This document shows positions 17,401 to 30,100 of a stretch of 64,000 bases of DNA, piece by piece. The first letter of the stretch is position 1. Every line of letters starts with the position of its first letter. Below the pieces are notes generated by a model that saw only the letters and a program-made list of their open reading frames with translations, searched no databases and had not been told where the DNA came from. The position numbers and the translations under genes are program-made. Source of the stretch: Nisaea acidiphila (GTDB lineage: Bacteria; Pseudomonadota; Alphaproteobacteria; Thalassobaculales; Thalassobaculaceae); the NCBI RefSeq assembly GCF_024662015.1, contig NZ_CP102480.1, positions 2,936,001 to 3,000,000 of the forward strand. The letters run 5' to 3'.

Positions 17401-20400
17401 CTGCGCGGTGCTTGCGGGGGTGCTGGGGCGCGAGGAGGTGGGTGCGGAGGACAACTTCTTCGCGCTCGGCGGTCACTCGCTGCTGGCGGTGCAGGTGGTC
17501 GGACGTCTCCGCAAGGCGCTCGGCGTCGACCTCCCCGCAAACGCCGTCTTCGCTCACCCAACCGCAAGAGACCTCGCCAAACATGTCAGAGACGCGAAAC
17601 AGACCGCGAAGGTGACACGCATCCGCCGCGACCCGTTGGCGGCGCGCCCGGCGAGCTCGGCCGAGGCGCGGCTCTGGGTACTGCAGCAGCGCGACCCGGA
17701 CGATACCGCCTACAACATGACCGGCGCGATCGACATCCATGGCGAACTCGATCCGGATGCCATGGCGCGGGGGCTCGCCGCCGTGCAGCACCGCCATCCG
17801 CTATTGCACAGCCTGTTCCGGGAGACGGATGGACGGCTGGAAGTGGTTCCGCATTCGGAGATGGTCGAGAGACCGGCCGTTGAAGCGGTGGCCGGTGACG
17901 CGGCCGCGTCACAGATCGAAAAGGCCGAAACCGGGACACCTTTCCATCTCGGTGCGGAGCTGCCGTTCCGCGCGCGGATTCTCGATCTCGGTGGCGACCG
18001 CTGGCGCGTGCTGATCGCTTTCCATCACATCGCGGCCGACGCGGAATCCATCGCGCTCTTCGGGCAGGATCTGGAGACAGCCTATCGCGAAGCCAAGGCG
18101 GCCCCCGCCCTTGACGCCGCCGCGCTTGCGGAGCGTCTGCCGGCGCCGGGGCTCGATCCGCTGGCTGCCGAGGAAGGTCTCGAATTCGGCCCGGACGGAG
18201 AGGGCTCGGCAGCACTGGGCCGCTGGAAAGAGCGCCTCTCGGGACTCTCCGGCGGTCCGGCCCTGCCACGCGCCGCGGCGGCGGCGTCGGACGAACCGGT
18301 GCTGGTCGAAAAACTTTTCCTTGAGCCGTCGCTCCAGCGGCGCATCGCCGCCCGGGCCCGTGATGCGGGGCTCACGCCTTTCATGCTGCTGCACACTGCG
18401 CTCGCGGTGGCGCTCCACCGCTTCGGCGGCGGCGAGGACGTTGTGATCGGCACCCCGGTCAGCCAGCGGGCGGACGGGGAATTCGCCCGCACGATCGGCA
18501 TGATGCTGAATTCCGCCCCGCTCCGGCTTTCCCTTGAGGGGGAAGAGACGCTCGCCGCGCTTGCCGCCGCGGCCCGGGACGTGCTGATCGCGGCGCTGGC
18601 GGACGGGGGCGTGCCGCTGGACCGGATCGCCGCGGAATGTACGGGAGAGAACGGCGAGGATCTCTTCCAGGTTCTGCTGACCACGCACCCGCCGCATCTG
18701 GACACGCTGCAGCTTGGCGCCGCGGAAGTCGGGGTTCGGGTGTTGCCGCAGGCGCGGGCGAAGATGGATTTGGTGGTGCTGGCCGCCGATGACGGCGCCG
18801 CGATGGAATTGAGCATCGAGCATGCGGCCGGTCTTTTCCCCAGAGGCGGCGCGGCACGTTTCGCCGAGGCGCTGGAACGGATTCTGGAAACGCTAGCGGA
18901 CCGGCCTGAAACGCCGGTTGGCCAGGTTGCGCTTTTCGCGCCCGGGTCGTCCGAACGGGCGCGCGAGGTCACGGGCGCGGAGATCGTCGATGCACGGGGG
19001 GCGCCGGATGGAACGGTGGTTTCCCGCTTCGCGGAAATGGCTGCGGTTCACGGCAGCCTGCCGGCCCTGGAAGGTCCGGACGGGATTGCGCTTACCTACG
19101 CGGAGCTCGACCGCCGGACGGACGAACTCGCCGCCGGCCTCGCGGCGCACGGTGTTGGGCGGGGAACCCCCGTCGGTGTCAGCATGGCGCGCGGCACGGA
19201 GCAGATCGCGCTATTCCTCGCCGTGCTGAAAGCGGGCGGAGCTTACGTGCCGCTCGACCCGGAGCAGCCGGGCCCGCGCCTTGCCGATATGGCTGCGGAT
19301 GCCGGCATCGCGCTTGTGGTGACCGGTGGAACCGAGGCGGATTGGCTGCCGGCAGGAATCGAAGCTGTCGCTTCTGGCGCGCTTGCGATCGAGGGCGGCC
19401 GTGCCGGCTGCCCCGCGACGCTCGGCGCGGATGCGGCCTATATCATGTTCACCAGCGGCTCGACCGGACGGCCGAAAGGCATCCGCGTGCCGCACCGCGC
19501 CGTGTTACGGCTCGCCATCGAGCCAGGTTTCGCAGCATTCGGCCCCGGCAAGCGGGTGGCGCAGATCGCGACCACGGCCTTCGACGCCGCGACCTACGAG
19601 ATCTGGTGCGCGCTGCTGAACGGCGCCACCACGGTGGTCGTCGGCCGCGAGGCGACCTACGAGGCCGAGGCTCTGGCCGACGCTTTCGCCACGGCACGGA
19701 CACACTCGACCTTCCTCACGGCGTCGGTCTTCAACCGTGCGGCCTTTGCGGAGGCCGATGCCTTCTCGGGGTTTGAGGAGGTGATGTTCGGCGGCGAAGC
19801 GGCGGACCCGGACGCGGTGTGCGCGGCGGCGAAGCGCTGGCCGGGCGTGCGCTTCGTCAACGGCTACGGGCCGACGGAAACCACGACCTTCGCCGCGACC
19901 CACTTCTCGAACGACGAGTCCGACGGCGCGAAGATTATCCCGATCGGCAGCCCCATCCGGGGCACCGCGCTCTACATCCTCGATGCGCATTTGGAGCCGG
20001 TGCCGCGCGGCGTCGCAGGCGAACTCTATATCGGCGGCATCGGTCTCGCTGACGGTTATGTCGCGCGCCCGGGACAGACGGCAGAGGTCTTCCTCGCCGA
20101 TCCGTTCTCGGCAGAGCGGGGCGCGAGGATGTACCGCACGGGCGATCTCGTCCGGCGGCGTGCCGATGGTGCGGTCGAGTATCTCGGCCGCGTCGACCGG
20201 CAGATCAAGCTGCGCGGTTTCCGGATCGAGCCGGGCGAGATCGAGGCGGCGCTCCGCGAGGTATCCGGCTCGGAGCAGGCGGTGGCCGATGTGCGTGAGA
20301 CGGATGGAGACCGGGCGCTTTATGGCTGGGTGGTCGGTCCGGATGGCGAAGAGGCCCGGCGCTGGCGCGAGGCTCTGGCGGAAAGACTGCCGGGCTGGAT

Positions 20401-23400
20401 GGTGCCGCGCCGGATCGCCGTGCTGGAGGCGCTGCCGCTCACCCCGAACGGCAAGCTCGATCGCGGTGCGCTCCCGCTTCCAGAAGGCGGCGATGCGGAG
20501 GAGGCGAGACCGGTTTCCTACGCGACGGAAACAGAAGAGGCGCTTGCCGGACTCTGGGCCGACCTGCTCGGCGGCGGCGCGTTCCGCCCGCAGGACGGGT
20601 TCTTCTCCGTCGGCGGCCATTCCCTGCTCGGTGTCAGGCTGACGGCACGGATCCGCGCCCGCTTCGGCGCCGACCTGCCGCTGAAGACCGTCTTCGCGAA
20701 ACCGCGTCTTGCCGACATGGCGGCCGAGATCGAGGCGCTTGCAGGTCAGTCAGGCGATCTGCCGGTGGCGCGGGACTGGACGGACGAGGTTCGCCCCGCC
20801 TCCGCCATGCAGCGGCGCCTAGCCCTGATGGACAGCATCGACGGTTCCGGCATCGCCTATACGGTGCCGATCGTCACGCTCTTCGAAGGCGTGCCGGATA
20901 TCGCGCGGCTGGAGACGGCGCTTCGGAAACTCCTCGAGCGGCACGAGCCGCTGCGCACGGCCGTCCGTATCGGTGAGAGTATCGACGGTGTGCTGCTTCC
21001 GGCGGGCGGTCTGGTGCTGAGGCATGAAAAGCTGGCGGCCCTCGATACTGTTGAGGCCCGGGAGTTCGCGGAACAGATGACGCGCGGGCTTGCGCAGGAG
21101 CCGTTCGCGCTCGCGACCGACCTGCCGCTGAGGGCCAGCCTGCTCGATTTCGGCGGTGAGCGATCGGCACTGGTTCTGGTCGCCCATCACAATGCGGTCG
21201 ACGGTCATTCCGTGCCGGCCCTGCTGCGCGATCTGGCGGCGCTTTACGACGGGGACACCGACGCGCTTCCGCCGCTCCCCTTCCGCTACGGCGATTGGGT
21301 CACGTGGCGCGAGGGCGGGGATCGGGCAAAGCGCGACGAGGCAGCTCTGGCCCGGGCGAAGGAGATGCTTGCGGGCGCACCGCCGCTGCTCGACCTGCCG
21401 ACGGATTATCAGCGTCCCGCCGAACGTAGCCATATGGGGGGTGTTTCGTCCTTCGCGATCGCCCCGGCGCTTGAAAATGCGGTGCGGGAAAAGGCAAAGA
21501 CGCTGTCCACGACGCCGTTCGCGCTGATGGTTGCCGCCTATGCCGTGCTGCTCGCGCGCACCGCGGGAACGGACGATCTCGTGCTCGGCGTTCCGTTCGA
21601 CGGCCGCGAGATATCGGAGGCGGACGCTCTTGTCGGGTTCTTCGCCGACACGGCGGCGATCCGTGTGACGCTTGATGACGACCCGGACCCGGCGACCCTC
21701 ATCGCGCGCGTCCAGGCGGAACTCGCCCGCGCGCTTTCCGAGCCCGCCCCGCTCGACCGGCTGATCGAGGCGATGGACCTGAAGCGCGATACCAGCCGGA
21801 CGCCGCTCTTCCAGGCGATGATCGCCTATAACGAGGAGGCGCAGCCGCGCCTCTCCATTGGCGGACTCGATGCCAGGCCGCTTGCGGTCCATCCCGGCAC
21901 AGCCAAGTTCGACCTGCAGCTCCAGATCCTCCGCGAGGAAGACGGGCTCACCGGGGCGCTCGAATACGCAAGCGATCTTTTTACCGACGAAACGGCTGAA
22001 GCCCTCTCGTTGCGTTATTCGCGTGTTTTGTCTTGGTTGGCTTGTGGCGGCTTGGGCCGGTTGTCGTCGGTTCCGTTGGTGGATGATGCGGAGCGAGTTT
22101 GGCTTCTTGAGGGTGTGAACGCGACGGGTCGTGATTACGGGGGCTTCGAGCCTGTGATCCGTGGCTTCGAGCGTGTCGCGGCGGAGGCGCCGGAGCGGGC
22201 GGCCTTACGCTTCGAGGGCGTGGAGCTCGGCTATGGCGAGCTGAATGCCCGCGCGAATGCGCTGGCGCGGCGCCTGTTGCGGGCGGGTGTCGGTAAGGAT
22301 GTCAGGGTCGGGGTGGCGCTGGAGCGCTCGGTCGACCTGGTGGTGGCGTTGCTTGCGGTGATGAAGGCGGGCGGAGCCTATGTGCCGCTGGACCCGGAAC
22401 TGCCGGCGGACCGTCTCGCCTTCATGATCGGCGATGCGGCGGCTCCGGTGGTGGTCACGCGCACGGGGCTGCTCGACAGCCTGCCGGTGCATGAGGGACG
22501 GACACTCTGCGTGGATGACGCAGGCAGAAGCAGCAGGCGCGGCGCCGAGGCCGGGAACCCGGATGTGGAGCTCGGGCCGAACGATCTCGCCTACGTGATC
22601 TACACCTCGGGCTCGACGGGCCTGCCCAAGGGGGTGATGAACGAACACGGGGGGCTTGCGAACCGCATCCTCTGGATGCAGGAGCGCTTCGATATCGGGG
22701 AGGGGGACAAGATCCTCCAGAAGACGCCCTATACCTTCGACGTCTCGGTCTGGGAGTTCTTCTGGCCGCTGATGTGCGGCGCCTGCCTCGTTGTGGCGAA
22801 GCCGGGCGGTCACAAGGACCCGGACTATCTGGCGCGGGTGATGGCGGAGGAGGGGATCTCGGTCCTGCACTTCGTGCCCTCGATGCTGCAGGCCTTCCTC
22901 GGTCATGGCGGCTCGGCCGCGAGACTGAACCAGTGCGATGCCCTTCGCTATGTGATGTGCAGCGGGGAGGCGCTGTCGCCGGGACTGGTGGAACGGTTCG
23001 AGGCGCTGAAGCCACAAAAGGCGGAACTGCATAATCTCTACGGTCCGACGGAAGCGGCGATCGATGTGACGCACTGGCAGTGCGGCGCGCCTGCAAACGA
23101 CCCGCTGCCGATCGGCCATGCGATCGCCAATACCAGTCTCTATGTGCTGGACAGCGCGCTGGAGCCGGTACCGGTGGGTGTCGCGGGGGATCTCTGGATC
23201 GGCGGGGTGCAGGTCTCGCGGGGCTATCTCGGCCGGCAGGGCCTCACCGCAGAGACCTTCATCGCGGACCCGTACTCGAAGACCCCCGGCGCGCGGATGT
23301 ACCGCACGGGGGACATTGCAAGACGCCGTGCGGACGGGGCTCTCATTTATCTCGGGCGTAGCGACTTCCAGGTGAAGCTCAGGGGCTTCCGGATCGAGCT

Positions 23401-26400
23401 CGGGGAGATCGAGTCGGCCTTAATGAGCCACGGCTCGATCAGGGAGGCGGCCGTCCTCCTAAGAGAGGACCGTCAGGGGGATCCGCGTCTGGTTGGGTAT
23501 CTTGTTGCGGAAGGCAACACCATCCCGGCGGATCTGGGTCCGAGCCTCCGTGCACGTCTTCCGGAGCACATGGTCCCCTCCGACTGGGTCACGCTTGAGG
23601 CTTTGCCGATCACGGCGAACGGGAAGCTGGACCGTAAGGCATTGCCTGCGCCGGAGCTGACGGCGGCGGGTCTCGGGGGACGTCCGCGGGGGCCGGAGGA
23701 GGAAGTGTGCTGCGCGGTGCTTGCAGGCGTGCTGGGGCGCGAGGAGGTGGGTGCGGAGGACAACTTCTTCGCGCTCGGCGGTCACTCGCTGCTGGCGGTG
23801 CAGGTGGTCGGACGTCTCCGCAAGGCGCTCGGCGTCGACCTCCCCGCAAACGCCGTCTTCGCTCACCCAACCGCAAGACTACTCGCTAAACATGTGCGCG
23901 AGAAAAAGGGCGCTGACGCGCAGCCGATCGCTAAGACAGATCGCGAGAGCGTGCTGCCGTCGCTCGGTCAGGAGCAGCTCTGGTTCCTTTCCAGCCTTGA
24001 GGGCAGCAACGCCTACAACGTGCCGGATGGTTTCGTCATCGACGGGCCGCTCGATCTGGCAGCGCTTTCCGGCGCGGTGAGCGATATCGTCGCCCGGCAC
24101 GAGGCGCTCCGGACCCTCTTGGTCGAGGAAGAAGGCAGGCTGGTCGCCAAGGTCCTGCCCCCGGCTCCGGTCGCCGTCCCGCTGGAAAAGCTGGAGAGTG
24201 GAGACGAGGTCGCGATCCGCGCCTGGTTCGAGGCGAAGGGATTGCAGAGTTTCGATCTCGACTGCGACATTCCGGTCCGCGCCGCGGTCGGCGCCCTGCC
24301 GGACGGGAGGCACCTGCTGGCGCTCGTCATGCATCACAGTGCGACCGATGGCGGCTCCGCCCCGGTGGTCTATCGCGATCTCACCATGGCCTATCACGCC
24401 CGTTGCCGCGGACGGGCGCTCGCCCTGCCGCCGCTCGCCATCGAGTATTACGACTGGGCGGCCTGGCAGCGCGAGCGGATGTCGACACCGGAGACGGCGG
24501 CGAACGTGGAGACGGTTGCCGAGCGCCTCGCCGGTGCGCCGGAGACGCTTGATCTGCCGGAAGATTTCCAGCGCGCGGATCCGCAGGCTTTCGAAGGCTC
24601 GATGCTTCATCTGCCGGTGCCGCAGAAGCTTGCCAAGGGGCTGCGCGACAAGGCACGCGACAAGCAGGCGACGCTTTTCATGCTGCTGCTCGCCGGGCTC
24701 GGCGTTACCCTGCAGCGGCTCTCTGGCGAGAGCGACATCGTGGTCGGTGCGCCGGCCTCGGGCCGCGACCGGGGCGAGGTGCAGGATCTGGTCGGCTATT
24801 TCGTCAATACGGTGCCGCTGCGCCTCCGCCTCGAGGATGCGGGCACGCTCGATGCGGCCATCGAGATCGCCCGGCGCGAGGTTCTGGAAGGGTTCACCTA
24901 TCAGGATCTGCCGATGGACCGGGTGGTGCAGGCGCTCGGCCCCGACCGGGCGGCGGGACGGACCCCGCTCTTCCGGGTGATGCTGGTGCTGCAGCCGGCC
25001 GACCGCATGGCGCTTGCCCTCGACGGCGCGACGGTGACGCCGGTTCATGTCGACGCGGTGAGCGCGCGCTACGATCTGACCTTCGCCTTCGACGATCTCG
25101 GCGACGGGCTCGGTCTCGTCGTGCATTACGCGGCCGATCTCTTCAGCGAAGCGACGGCGCGGCGCTTTGCCCGCTATTACGAGAAAGTGCTCGCCGACCT
25201 GATCGGGGAGCCGGAGACAGATCTCGCCGCGGTTTCACTTTTTGCCGGCGGTTCGTCCGAACGGCGGGCGGAGATTTCCGGCGCGGAGATCGTCGATGCC
25301 CGGGGGGCGCCTGAAGGCACGATCACCTCGCATTTCGCCGCGATGGTGGGGGCGCATGGCGGTCTTGCGGCGCTGGAGGGCCCGGACGGGGTTGCGCTCA
25401 CATACACGGAGCTCGACCGCCGGACGGACGAACTCGCCGCCGGTCTCGCGGCACGGGGCGTCGGGCGGGGCACGCCGGTCGGTATCAGCATGCCGCGCGG
25501 ACCGGTACAGATCGCGCTCTTCCTCGCGGTATTGAAGGCGGGCGGGGCTTACGTGCCGCTCGATCCCGACCAGCCGGGTCCGCGCATTACCGAGATGGCG
25601 CGCGATGCCGGGGTCAGCCTCGTGGTAACCGACGCGCTCGGCAAGGCGGACTGGCTTCCGGACGGCGTGCAGGAGGTCGATTGCGACACGCTCGCTGTTG
25701 AAGGCGGTCGGGTTGACTGTCCGGCGACGCTGGGTGCGGATTCCGCCTATATCATGTTTACCAGCGGCTCGACCGGTCGGCCGAAAGGCATCCGCGTGCC
25801 GCATCGCGCCGTGCTGCGGCTCGCCGTCGAGCCGGGCTACGCGGCCTTCGCTCCGGGTAAGCGGGTGGCGCAGATCGCGACCACGGCTTTCGATGCCGCG
25901 ACATACGAGATCTGGGGCGCGCTGCTGAACGGCGGCACCTGCGCCGTGGTCGGACGGGAGGCGACCTACGACGCAGATGCGCTGGCGCGTGCCCTCAAAC
26001 AGGCAAAACCGCACTCGATGTTTTTGACGACGGCGGTCTTCAATCGGGCGGCCGCGTCCGACGCGGATGTCTTCGCCGGGGTGGAAGAATTGTTCTTTGG
26101 CGGCGAACGGGTGGATCCGGCTGCGGTGCGCACCGCGCTGAAACGCTGGCCGCAACTTCGGATCTCCCATGTCTACGGTCCGACCGAGACCACGACCTTC
26201 GCCAGCCATCACCCGCTGAAAGAGGTGCAGGAGGGGGCCGGGAACGTGCCGATCGGCGGACCGATCCGGGACACGGCGCTCTACGTGCTCGACAGAAATC
26301 TGGAGCCGGTGCCGCGCGGGGTCGCGGGCGAACTCTATATCGGCGGGACGGGTCTTGCGGACGGCTATGTCGGACACCCGGGGCAGACGGCGGAGGTTTT

Positions 26401-27169
26401 CCTCGCCGACCCTTACGCGGATGAGCCGGGCGCGCGGATGTACCGCACGGGCGATCTCGTCCGGCGGCGCCCGGACGGCGCAATCGAGTATCTCGGGCGC
26501 ATCGACCGGCAGATCAAGCTGCGCGGCTTCCGGATCGAACCGGGCGAGATCGAGGCTGCACTGCGTGAGGTTTCCGGCGCCGAGCATGCGGTGGTCGATG
26601 TGCGCGAGACGGACGGCGACCGGGCGCTTTTTGGCTGGGTGGCGTCGCCGGACGGCGCGTTTCCGGACAGCACGGCGCAACGGCATTGGCGCGAGGCGTT
26701 GGCCGAAAAACTGCCCGGCTGGATGGTCCCGCGCCGGATCGCGTTACTGGAGGCGTTGCCGCTTACCCCGAATGGCAAGATCGACATGCGGGCGCTTACC
26801 AATCCCGAAGCGACGGATGCCGAGACCGAGAGTGGGCCGGTGGTATATGCCACCGACACCGAGCGGGAGCTTGCCGCACTTTGGGCGGCACTTCTGGGAG
26901 GGGGGAGCTTCCGGCCCGATGACGGTTTCTTCAATGTGGGCGGCCACTCGCTGCTTGGCGTCAGGCTTGTCGCGGGCATCCGCGAGCGCTTCGGTGTCGC
27001 CCTGTCGCTGCGGACGGTGTTCGAGCAGCCGGGGCTCCGGGCGATGGCGCGGGCGGTGGATGCGCTGCGCCTTTCGACCGACGATACCGCCGCTGAATCC
27101 GCGGAGAGCGGGCCGATCACCCGCCGGGCGCGACGGTCCGGCAAGAGCAGAGGTGTGGAGCTGACATGA
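14426..27169 (+). CDS. Four-module nonribosomal peptide synthetase (C-A-T)x4, predicted Ser-X-Ser-X
   Basis: This is a 4247-residue megasynthetase. The C domains lie near residues 10-430, 1075-1500, 2123-2545 and 3178-3600, with catalytic motifs HHINMDA (145-151), HHIAADA (1200-1206), HHNAVDG (2254-2260) and HHSATDG (3303-3309). The A domains lie near 453-965, 1525-2010, 2556-3068 and 3628-4118; carrier serines are 1018, 2066, 3121 and 4175. My manual pocket codes are A1 and A3 DVWHMSLIDK (serine, EntF-like), A2 DAYLMGGTFK (Val-like tail) and A4 DAYLFGVTFK (Ile-like tail). There is no epimerase domain. The N-terminal C domain implies a starter acyl group or an upstream donor. The protein lacks a TE and ends ATGA-coupled to the next synthetase. 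The A1-T1 and A3-T3 segments are identical in protein. Confidence 0.96.
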   Translation: MMVELPRSETHTFPLSLAQQEIWREHALFPGAAVHTVSARSIISGPLDLQLFEESLVWVWERHQALRLTPWVVSDGMDPVLIEVPAPDQILNLHDVSTDPDPEGAAEALAAELGRRAIPLDGGPTFRFDLIRFAPDRHIWVMSYHHINMDAWANGILVRDVAAAYSAHVKGEDSDLPEAPLFEDAVANDADFLESSRYAKAGEYWRELYRTLPDRLVDAVPSVLEGKPPQGTTLCRIGVDGPTMEKLRALAAEKGASTAQLFIAAALILFHKESGATDMVFGMPVLNRPTARDKETFGLFSLTTAPRVQLDPEDGLDAFLGELSRAMRGAMRHHRFPLSGVNRTLGLAAQRVLQLFDLNISYERVEFGELPFGDAVAGVPRVLLNGVERTPVEIFVREYGDGERVEVDLDLSLGAFDPEEAAALSLRYSRVLSWLACGGLGRLSSVPLVDDAERVWLLEGVNATGRDYGGFEPVIRGFERVAAEAPERAALRFEGVELGYGELNARANALARRLLRAGVGKDVRVGVALERSVDLVVALLAVMKAGGAYVPLDPELPADRLAFMIGDAAAPVVVTRTGLLDSLPVHEGRTLCVDDAGRSSRRGAEAGNPDVELGPNDLAYVIYTSGSTGLPKGVMNEHGGLANRILWMQERFDIGEGDKILQKTPYTFDVSVWEFFWPLMCGACLVVAKPGGHKDPDYLARVMAEEGISVLHFVPSMLQAFLGHGGSAARLNQCDALRYVMCSGEALSPGLVERFEALKPQKAELHNLYGPTEAAIDVTHWQCGAPANDPLPIGHAIANTSLYVLDSALEPVPVGVAGDLWIGGVQVSRGYLGRQGLTAETFIADPYSKTPGARMYRTGDIARRRADGALIYLGRSDFQVKLRGFRIELGEIESALMSHGSIREAAVLLREDRQGDPRLVGYLVAEGNTIPADLGPSLRARLPEHMVPSDWVTLEALPITANGKLDRKALPAPELTAAGLGGRPRGPEEEVCCAVLAGVLGREEVGAEDNFFALGGHSLLAVQVVGRLRKALGVDLPANAVFAHPTARDLAKHVRDAKQTAKVTRIRRDPLAARPASSAEARLWVLQQRDPDDTAYNMTGAIDIHGELDPDAMARGLAAVQHRHPLLHSLFRETDGRLEVVPHSEMVERPAVEAVAGDAAASQIEKAETGTPFHLGAELPFRARILDLGGDRWRVLIAFHHIAADAESIALFGQDLETAYREAKAAPALDAAALAERLPAPGLDPLAAEEGLEFGPDGEGSAALGRWKERLSGLSGGPALPRAAAAASDEPVLVEKLFLEPSLQRRIAARARDAGLTPFMLLHTALAVALHRFGGGEDVVIGTPVSQRADGEFARTIGMMLNSAPLRLSLEGEETLAALAAAARDVLIAALADGGVPLDRIAAECTGENGEDLFQVLLTTHPPHLDTLQLGAAEVGVRVLPQARAKMDLVVLAADDGAAMELSIEHAAGLFPRGGAARFAEALERILETLADRPETPVGQVALFAPGSSERAREVTGAEIVDARGAPDGTVVSRFAEMAAVHGSLPALEGPDGIALTYAELDRRTDELAAGLAAHGVGRGTPVGVSMARGTEQIALFLAVLKAGGAYVPLDPEQPGPRLADMAADAGIALVVTGGTEADWLPAGIEAVASGALAIEGGRAGCPATLGADAAYIMFTSGSTGRPKGIRVPHRAVLRLAIEPGFAAFGPGKRVAQIATTAFDAATYEIWCALLNGATTVVVGREATYEAEALADAFATARTHSTFLTASVFNRAAFAEADAFSGFEEVMFGGEAADPDAVCAAAKRWPGVRFVNGYGPTETTTFAATHFSNDESDGAKIIPIGSPIRGTALYILDAHLEPVPRGVAGELYIGGIGLADGYVARPGQTAEVFLADPFSAERGARMYRTGDLVRRRADGAVEYLGRVDRQIKLRGFRIEPGEIEAALREVSGSEQAVADVRETDGDRALYGWVVGPDGEEARRWREALAERLPGWMVPRRIAVLEALPLTPNGKLDRGALPLPEGGDAEEARPVSYATETEEALAGLWADLLGGGAFRPQDGFFSVGGHSLLGVRLTARIRARFGADLPLKTVFAKPRLADMAAEIEALAGQSGDLPVARDWTDEVRPASAMQRRLALMDSIDGSGIAYTVPIVTLFEGVPDIARLETALRKLLERHEPLRTAVRIGESIDGVLLPAGGLVLRHEKLAALDTVEAREFAEQMTRGLAQEPFALATDLPLRASLLDFGGERSALVLVAHHNAVDGHSVPALLRDLAALYDGDTDALPPLPFRYGDWVTWREGGDRAKRDEAALARAKEMLAGAPPLLDLPTDYQRPAERSHMGGVSSFAIAPALENAVREKAKTLSTTPFALMVAAYAVLLARTAGTDDLVLGVPFDGREISEADALVGFFADTAAIRVTLDDDPDPATLIARVQAELARALSEPAPLDRLIEAMDLKRDTSRTPLFQAMIAYNEEAQPRLSIGGLDARPLAVHPGTAKFDLQLQILREEDGLTGALEYASDLFTDETAEALSLRYSRVLSWLACGGLGRLSSVPLVDDAERVWLLEGVNATGRDYGGFEPVIRGFERVAAEAPERAALRFEGVELGYGELNARANALARRLLRAGVGKDVRVGVALERSVDLVVALLAVMKAGGAYVPLDPELPADRLAFMIGDAAAPVVVTRTGLLDSLPVHEGRTLCVDDAGRSSRRGAEAGNPDVELGPNDLAYVIYTSGSTGLPKGVMNEHGGLANRILWMQERFDIGEGDKILQKTPYTFDVSVWEFFWPLMCGACLVVAKPGGHKDPDYLARVMAEEGISVLHFVPSMLQAFLGHGGSAARLNQCDALRYVMCSGEALSPGLVERFEALKPQKAELHNLYGPTEAAIDVTHWQCGAPANDPLPIGHAIANTSLYVLDSALEPVPVGVAGDLWIGGVQVSRGYLGRQGLTAETFIADPYSKTPGARMYRTGDIARRRADGALIYLGRSDFQVKLRGFRIELGEIESALMSHGSIREAAVLLREDRQGDPRLVGYLVAEGNTIPADLGPSLRARLPEHMVPSDWVTLEALPITANGKLDRKALPAPELTAAGLGGRPRGPEEEVCCAVLAGVLGREEVGAEDNFFALGGHSLLAVQVVGRLRKALGVDLPANAVFAHPTARLLAKHVREKKGADAQPIAKTDRESVLPSLGQEQLWFLSSLEGSNAYNVPDGFVIDGPLDLAALSGAVSDIVARHEALRTLLVEEEGRLVAKVLPPAPVAVPLEKLESGDEVAIRAWFEAKGLQSFDLDCDIPVRAAVGALPDGRHLLALVMHHSATDGGSAPVVYRDLTMAYHARCRGRALALPPLAIEYYDWAAWQRERMSTPETAANVETVAERLAGAPETLDLPEDFQRADPQAFEGSMLHLPVPQKLAKGLRDKARDKQATLFMLLLAGLGVTLQRLSGESDIVVGAPASGRDRGEVQDLVGYFVNTVPLRLRLEDAGTLDAAIEIARREVLEGFTYQDLPMDRVVQALGPDRAAGRTPLFRVMLVLQPADRMALALDGATVTPVHVDAVSARYDLTFAFDDLGDGLGLVVHYAADLFSEATARRFARYYEKVLADLIGEPETDLAAVSLFAGGSSERRAEISGAEIVDARGAPEGTITSHFAAMVGAHGGLAALEGPDGVALTYTELDRRTDELAAGLAARGVGRGTPVGISMPRGPVQIALFLAVLKAGGAYVPLDPDQPGPRITEMARDAGVSLVVTDALGKADWLPDGVQEVDCDTLAVEGGRVDCPATLGADSAYIMFTSGSTGRPKGIRVPHRAVLRLAVEPGYAAFAPGKRVAQIATTAFDAATYEIWGALLNGGTCAVVGREATYDADALARALKQAKPHSMFLTTAVFNRAAASDADVFAGVEELFFGGERVDPAAVRTALKRWPQLRISHVYGPTETTTFASHHPLKEVQEGAGNVPIGGPIRDTALYVLDRNLEPVPRGVAGELYIGGTGLADGYVGHPGQTAEVFLADPYADEPGARMYRTGDLVRRRPDGAIEYLGRIDRQIKLRGFRIEPGEIEAALREVSGAEHAVVDVRETDGDRALFGWVASPDGAFPDSTAQRHWREALAEKLPGWMVPRRIALLEALPLTPNGKIDMRALTNPEATDAETESGPVVYATDTERELAALWAALLGGGSFRPDDGFFNVGGHSLLGVRLVAGIRERFGVALSLRTVFEQPGLRAMARAVDALRLSTDDTAAESAESGPITRRARRSGKSRGVELT
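15692..17569 (+). repeat. Serine A-T didomain repeat, copy 1
   Basis: This is a 1878-bp direct repeat, matched by 22001-23878 at an offset of exactly 6309 bp (2103 codons). It covers the end of the C domain, all of A1 and most of T1. By line-by-line comparison I count 8 differences, all synonymous; 7 of them fall within about 17325-17417. Both edges are sharp. The first 130 bp use TTG, GTT, TCT and CTT codons rarely used by the surrounding gene. Confidence 0.95.
22001..23878 (+). repeat. Serine A-T didomain repeat, copy 2
   Basis: This is the second copy of the 1878-bp direct repeat (partner 15692-17569). It encodes the same 626 residues as copy 1, embracing A3 and T3. Sequence identity stops abruptly on each side: the neighbouring C domains are clearly diverged. 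This fits recent gene conversion or recombination between homologous modules. Confidence 0.95.
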
Positions 27170-30100
27170 GCCCCGACGGCCTCGGAGACAGACTGGAATT
27201 CGTTCTCGAACCGGACCTGCCGCTTTCGACAATGCAGCTCGGCATTCTCGCCGAGCAATGGATGGCGCCGGAGAGCACCCGGTACAACGTGCCGGTCGCT
27301 TTCCGGGTCCGGAGAAGCATCGATCTTGCGGTCTTGAGGACCGCGCTCGCCTGGCTTGCCGATCGACATGAGGTATTGCGCACGGTCTATCGCGACGGTC
27401 CCGACGGCCCGGTGCAGGCGATCGCCGAAACGGTGCCGGAACTCCTGACCGTGAGCTCCGTCGACAGCGCGGACCGGCTTCAGGAAGTGGCGCGGATAGA
27501 GGCGGGACATGTTTTCAATCTCAAGACCGATCTGCCGCTGCACGCGGTCTATGTCTCGGCCGGGCAGGAAGACGGCGCGCTGATTCTGGTCTTTCACCAT
27601 ATCGCCGTCGACGGGTGGAGCCTGCGCCTGCTGCTGGATGAGCTTGCCGCTGCCTACCGCGCGTTAGCCGCCGGCGGGGCGCCGGACCTGCCGGAGCCCG
27701 AACTGCAATACGCCGATTGGGGTGCCTGGCAGCAGGAGGAGCTTGCAAAGCCCGCGGCCGACGACCTTCGAAAGGCCGCTGTCGCGCGTCTCGCGGCCAT
27801 TGAAGACGATCTCGGACTGCCGCACCGTCCCGAGGCGAAGGCATCGCCGGACAACGGTGCCGAGATGCTGCCGTTCGAGCTGGACGGTCCGAGCGTGGCC
27901 CGGGCCGAGGAAACTGCGCGGCGGCTCGGGGTCAGCCTCTACACAATGCTTGCGGGAGCGTACGCGCTTGTCGTCGGGCGGTTCTGCGATCGGGACCGGC
28001 TCGCGCTCGGCATGCCGGTGGCGCTACGCGACCGGAGCGAGGTGCACGGAACGGCGGGCTGTTTCGTCAACACAGTCGCCTTCGCCGCCGAACCCAGATC
28101 CGATCTGGAGCGCGACGGTTACCTCATGCGTCTCCGCGACGCGGTGGTCGATGCGCTGGATGCCCGGGAGATTCCCTTCGAGCAGATCATGCGCGGCCTC
28201 GCCGAGACGCGCGGGGACACGGCTCCGGCTGTCCGCTGTTTCTTCAATTTCGACGATGCCGGGATCGCGCCGCCGGAACTTCCGGGCCTGACGCTGGAGA
28301 TCCTCGATTGCGATCGGGGGACAGCGAAGTTCGACCTGATGATGTCCATGGTGCGTACCGGGGACGGTATCCGCGCCGGGTTCGATTACGCGCTCGGTGT
28401 GTTGCCGCCGGAAGTCGCCCGTTCGGTCCCGGACAGGTTCCGCAAGGCGCTCGACTGGCTCTGCGCGCCGGAGTCCCGTCCGCTGGCCGCATATTCGCCT
28501 GTAACGGCGGACGAGCGCGGGCGTGTCATCGAGCTCGGTAGCGGGGAAAGGCAAAAGGTGGAGCGGACGACGCTGGATGCGGCCGTCTTCGCGAATGCCG
28601 AGTGGGAGCCGGACGACATCGCCATAACGGCACCGGACGGATCGCTCAGTTTCGGCGCTTTCGCCGCGGCGGCGGAGATCCTCGCGGAACGGTTGGCGGA
28701 TAGCGGCATTGAGCGCGGCGACCGAGTCCTGGTTCTGCTGCCGCGCTCGCTGGCCCTGCCTGTGGCGATGCTCGGCGCCCTCCGGGCGGGGGCGGCCTAC
28801 GTGCCGGTCGATCCCGGTGTCCCGGAACAGCGGCTGAAGGACATCGTCGAGGATGCGAAGCCGGCCGCGCTGATTTCCGCGCCAGCGACGCGGGAGATGG
28901 CCGACAGGGTCCTGCCGGAAGCAGCGGCCCTTTTTGAGGCGGTGGGCGCAGACTTTCGCAAGCTGCGCGGAAGCAGCCCGGCTGTTGAGCCGGCGCCTCA
29001 TGGCCCGGACGATCTCGCCTATATGATCTACACCTCCGGCTCCACCGGAAAGCCGAAGGGCGTGATGGTGCCGCACCGGGGCGTGATGAACTACCTCGCC
29101 TGGACGCGCGATGCCTATACGATCGACGAGGGCGACGGCACGGCGGTGCTGACCGCCACCGCCTTCGACGCGACGGTCCTCTCCTTCTGGTTGCCGCTGG
29201 TCGCGGGTAAGCCTGTGCATTTGCTGCCCGAGGAAGGCGCGGTCGAGGAGCTGGCGGAGCGGATGGCCGCCGGGGCGGATTACGGCTTCGTCAAGATGAC
29301 GCCGGCCCATCTCGACCTTCTGGCGGAGCTGAAGCCGGTCGCGGCCCAGAAGGACGGTGCCCGTATGTTCGTTATCGGTGGCGAGGCACTGGCGGCCGCC
29401 TCGACGGAACCATGGCGGCGGGACGCACCGGGCATCCGGCTGATGAACGAGTACGGCCCGACCGAGACCGTGGTCGGCTGCACGTTCCATGAGGCAGACG
29501 CCAAAGACGGAACGGCCGAGCCGATCGGCCGGGCGATCTGGAACACGAAGCTCTATGTCCTCGACCGTAATCTCGACCCGCTCCCTGCCGGCATGGCGGG
29601 GGAACTTTGTGTCGGCGGCGCCGGTGTCTCCTGGGGGTACTGGCGGCGGCCGGGGCTGACCGCGGAGCGTTTCCTCGCCGATCCCTTCGCGGAAGAGCCC
29701 GGCGCCCGGATGTATCGCACCGGCGATCTCGTACGCTGGCGTGAAGACGGCGCGCTCGATTATCTCGGCCGTGCGGACGATCAGGTAAAGGTGCGCGGCT
29801 TCCGTATCGAGCCGGGCGAGATCGAGGCCGGCCTCAGGTCGCTCCCGGGCGTGCAGAGCGCGGCGGTGGTCACGGCCGGCGCGGGCAGCGAAAAGCGGCT
29901 GGTGGCGTTCATCGCCGGCGAGGCCGATCCGGAGAACTGCCGCTCCCGGCTCGCCGCGCTGCTGCCGGCGCATATGGTGCCGGAGCAGATCCAGAAGCAT
30001 CTCGCCCTGCCGCTGACCGGAAGCGGCAAGATCGACCGCAAGCGCCTCGCCGCGCTGGCGGCGGAGGCGCCGGTTGCCGCCGGCGCCAACCCGCAAGAGG

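Noticed and set aside
22205-23119. Paired identical antisense frames at 15896-16810 and 22205-23119
   Set aside because: They are duplicated only because the underlying A-T repeat is duplicated; they are not a real gene family.
25235-26686. A 483-codon minus-strand open frame opposite module 4 of the first NRPS
   Set aside because: It is a codon-bias shadow of the A4 domain; similar shadows appear opposite A2.
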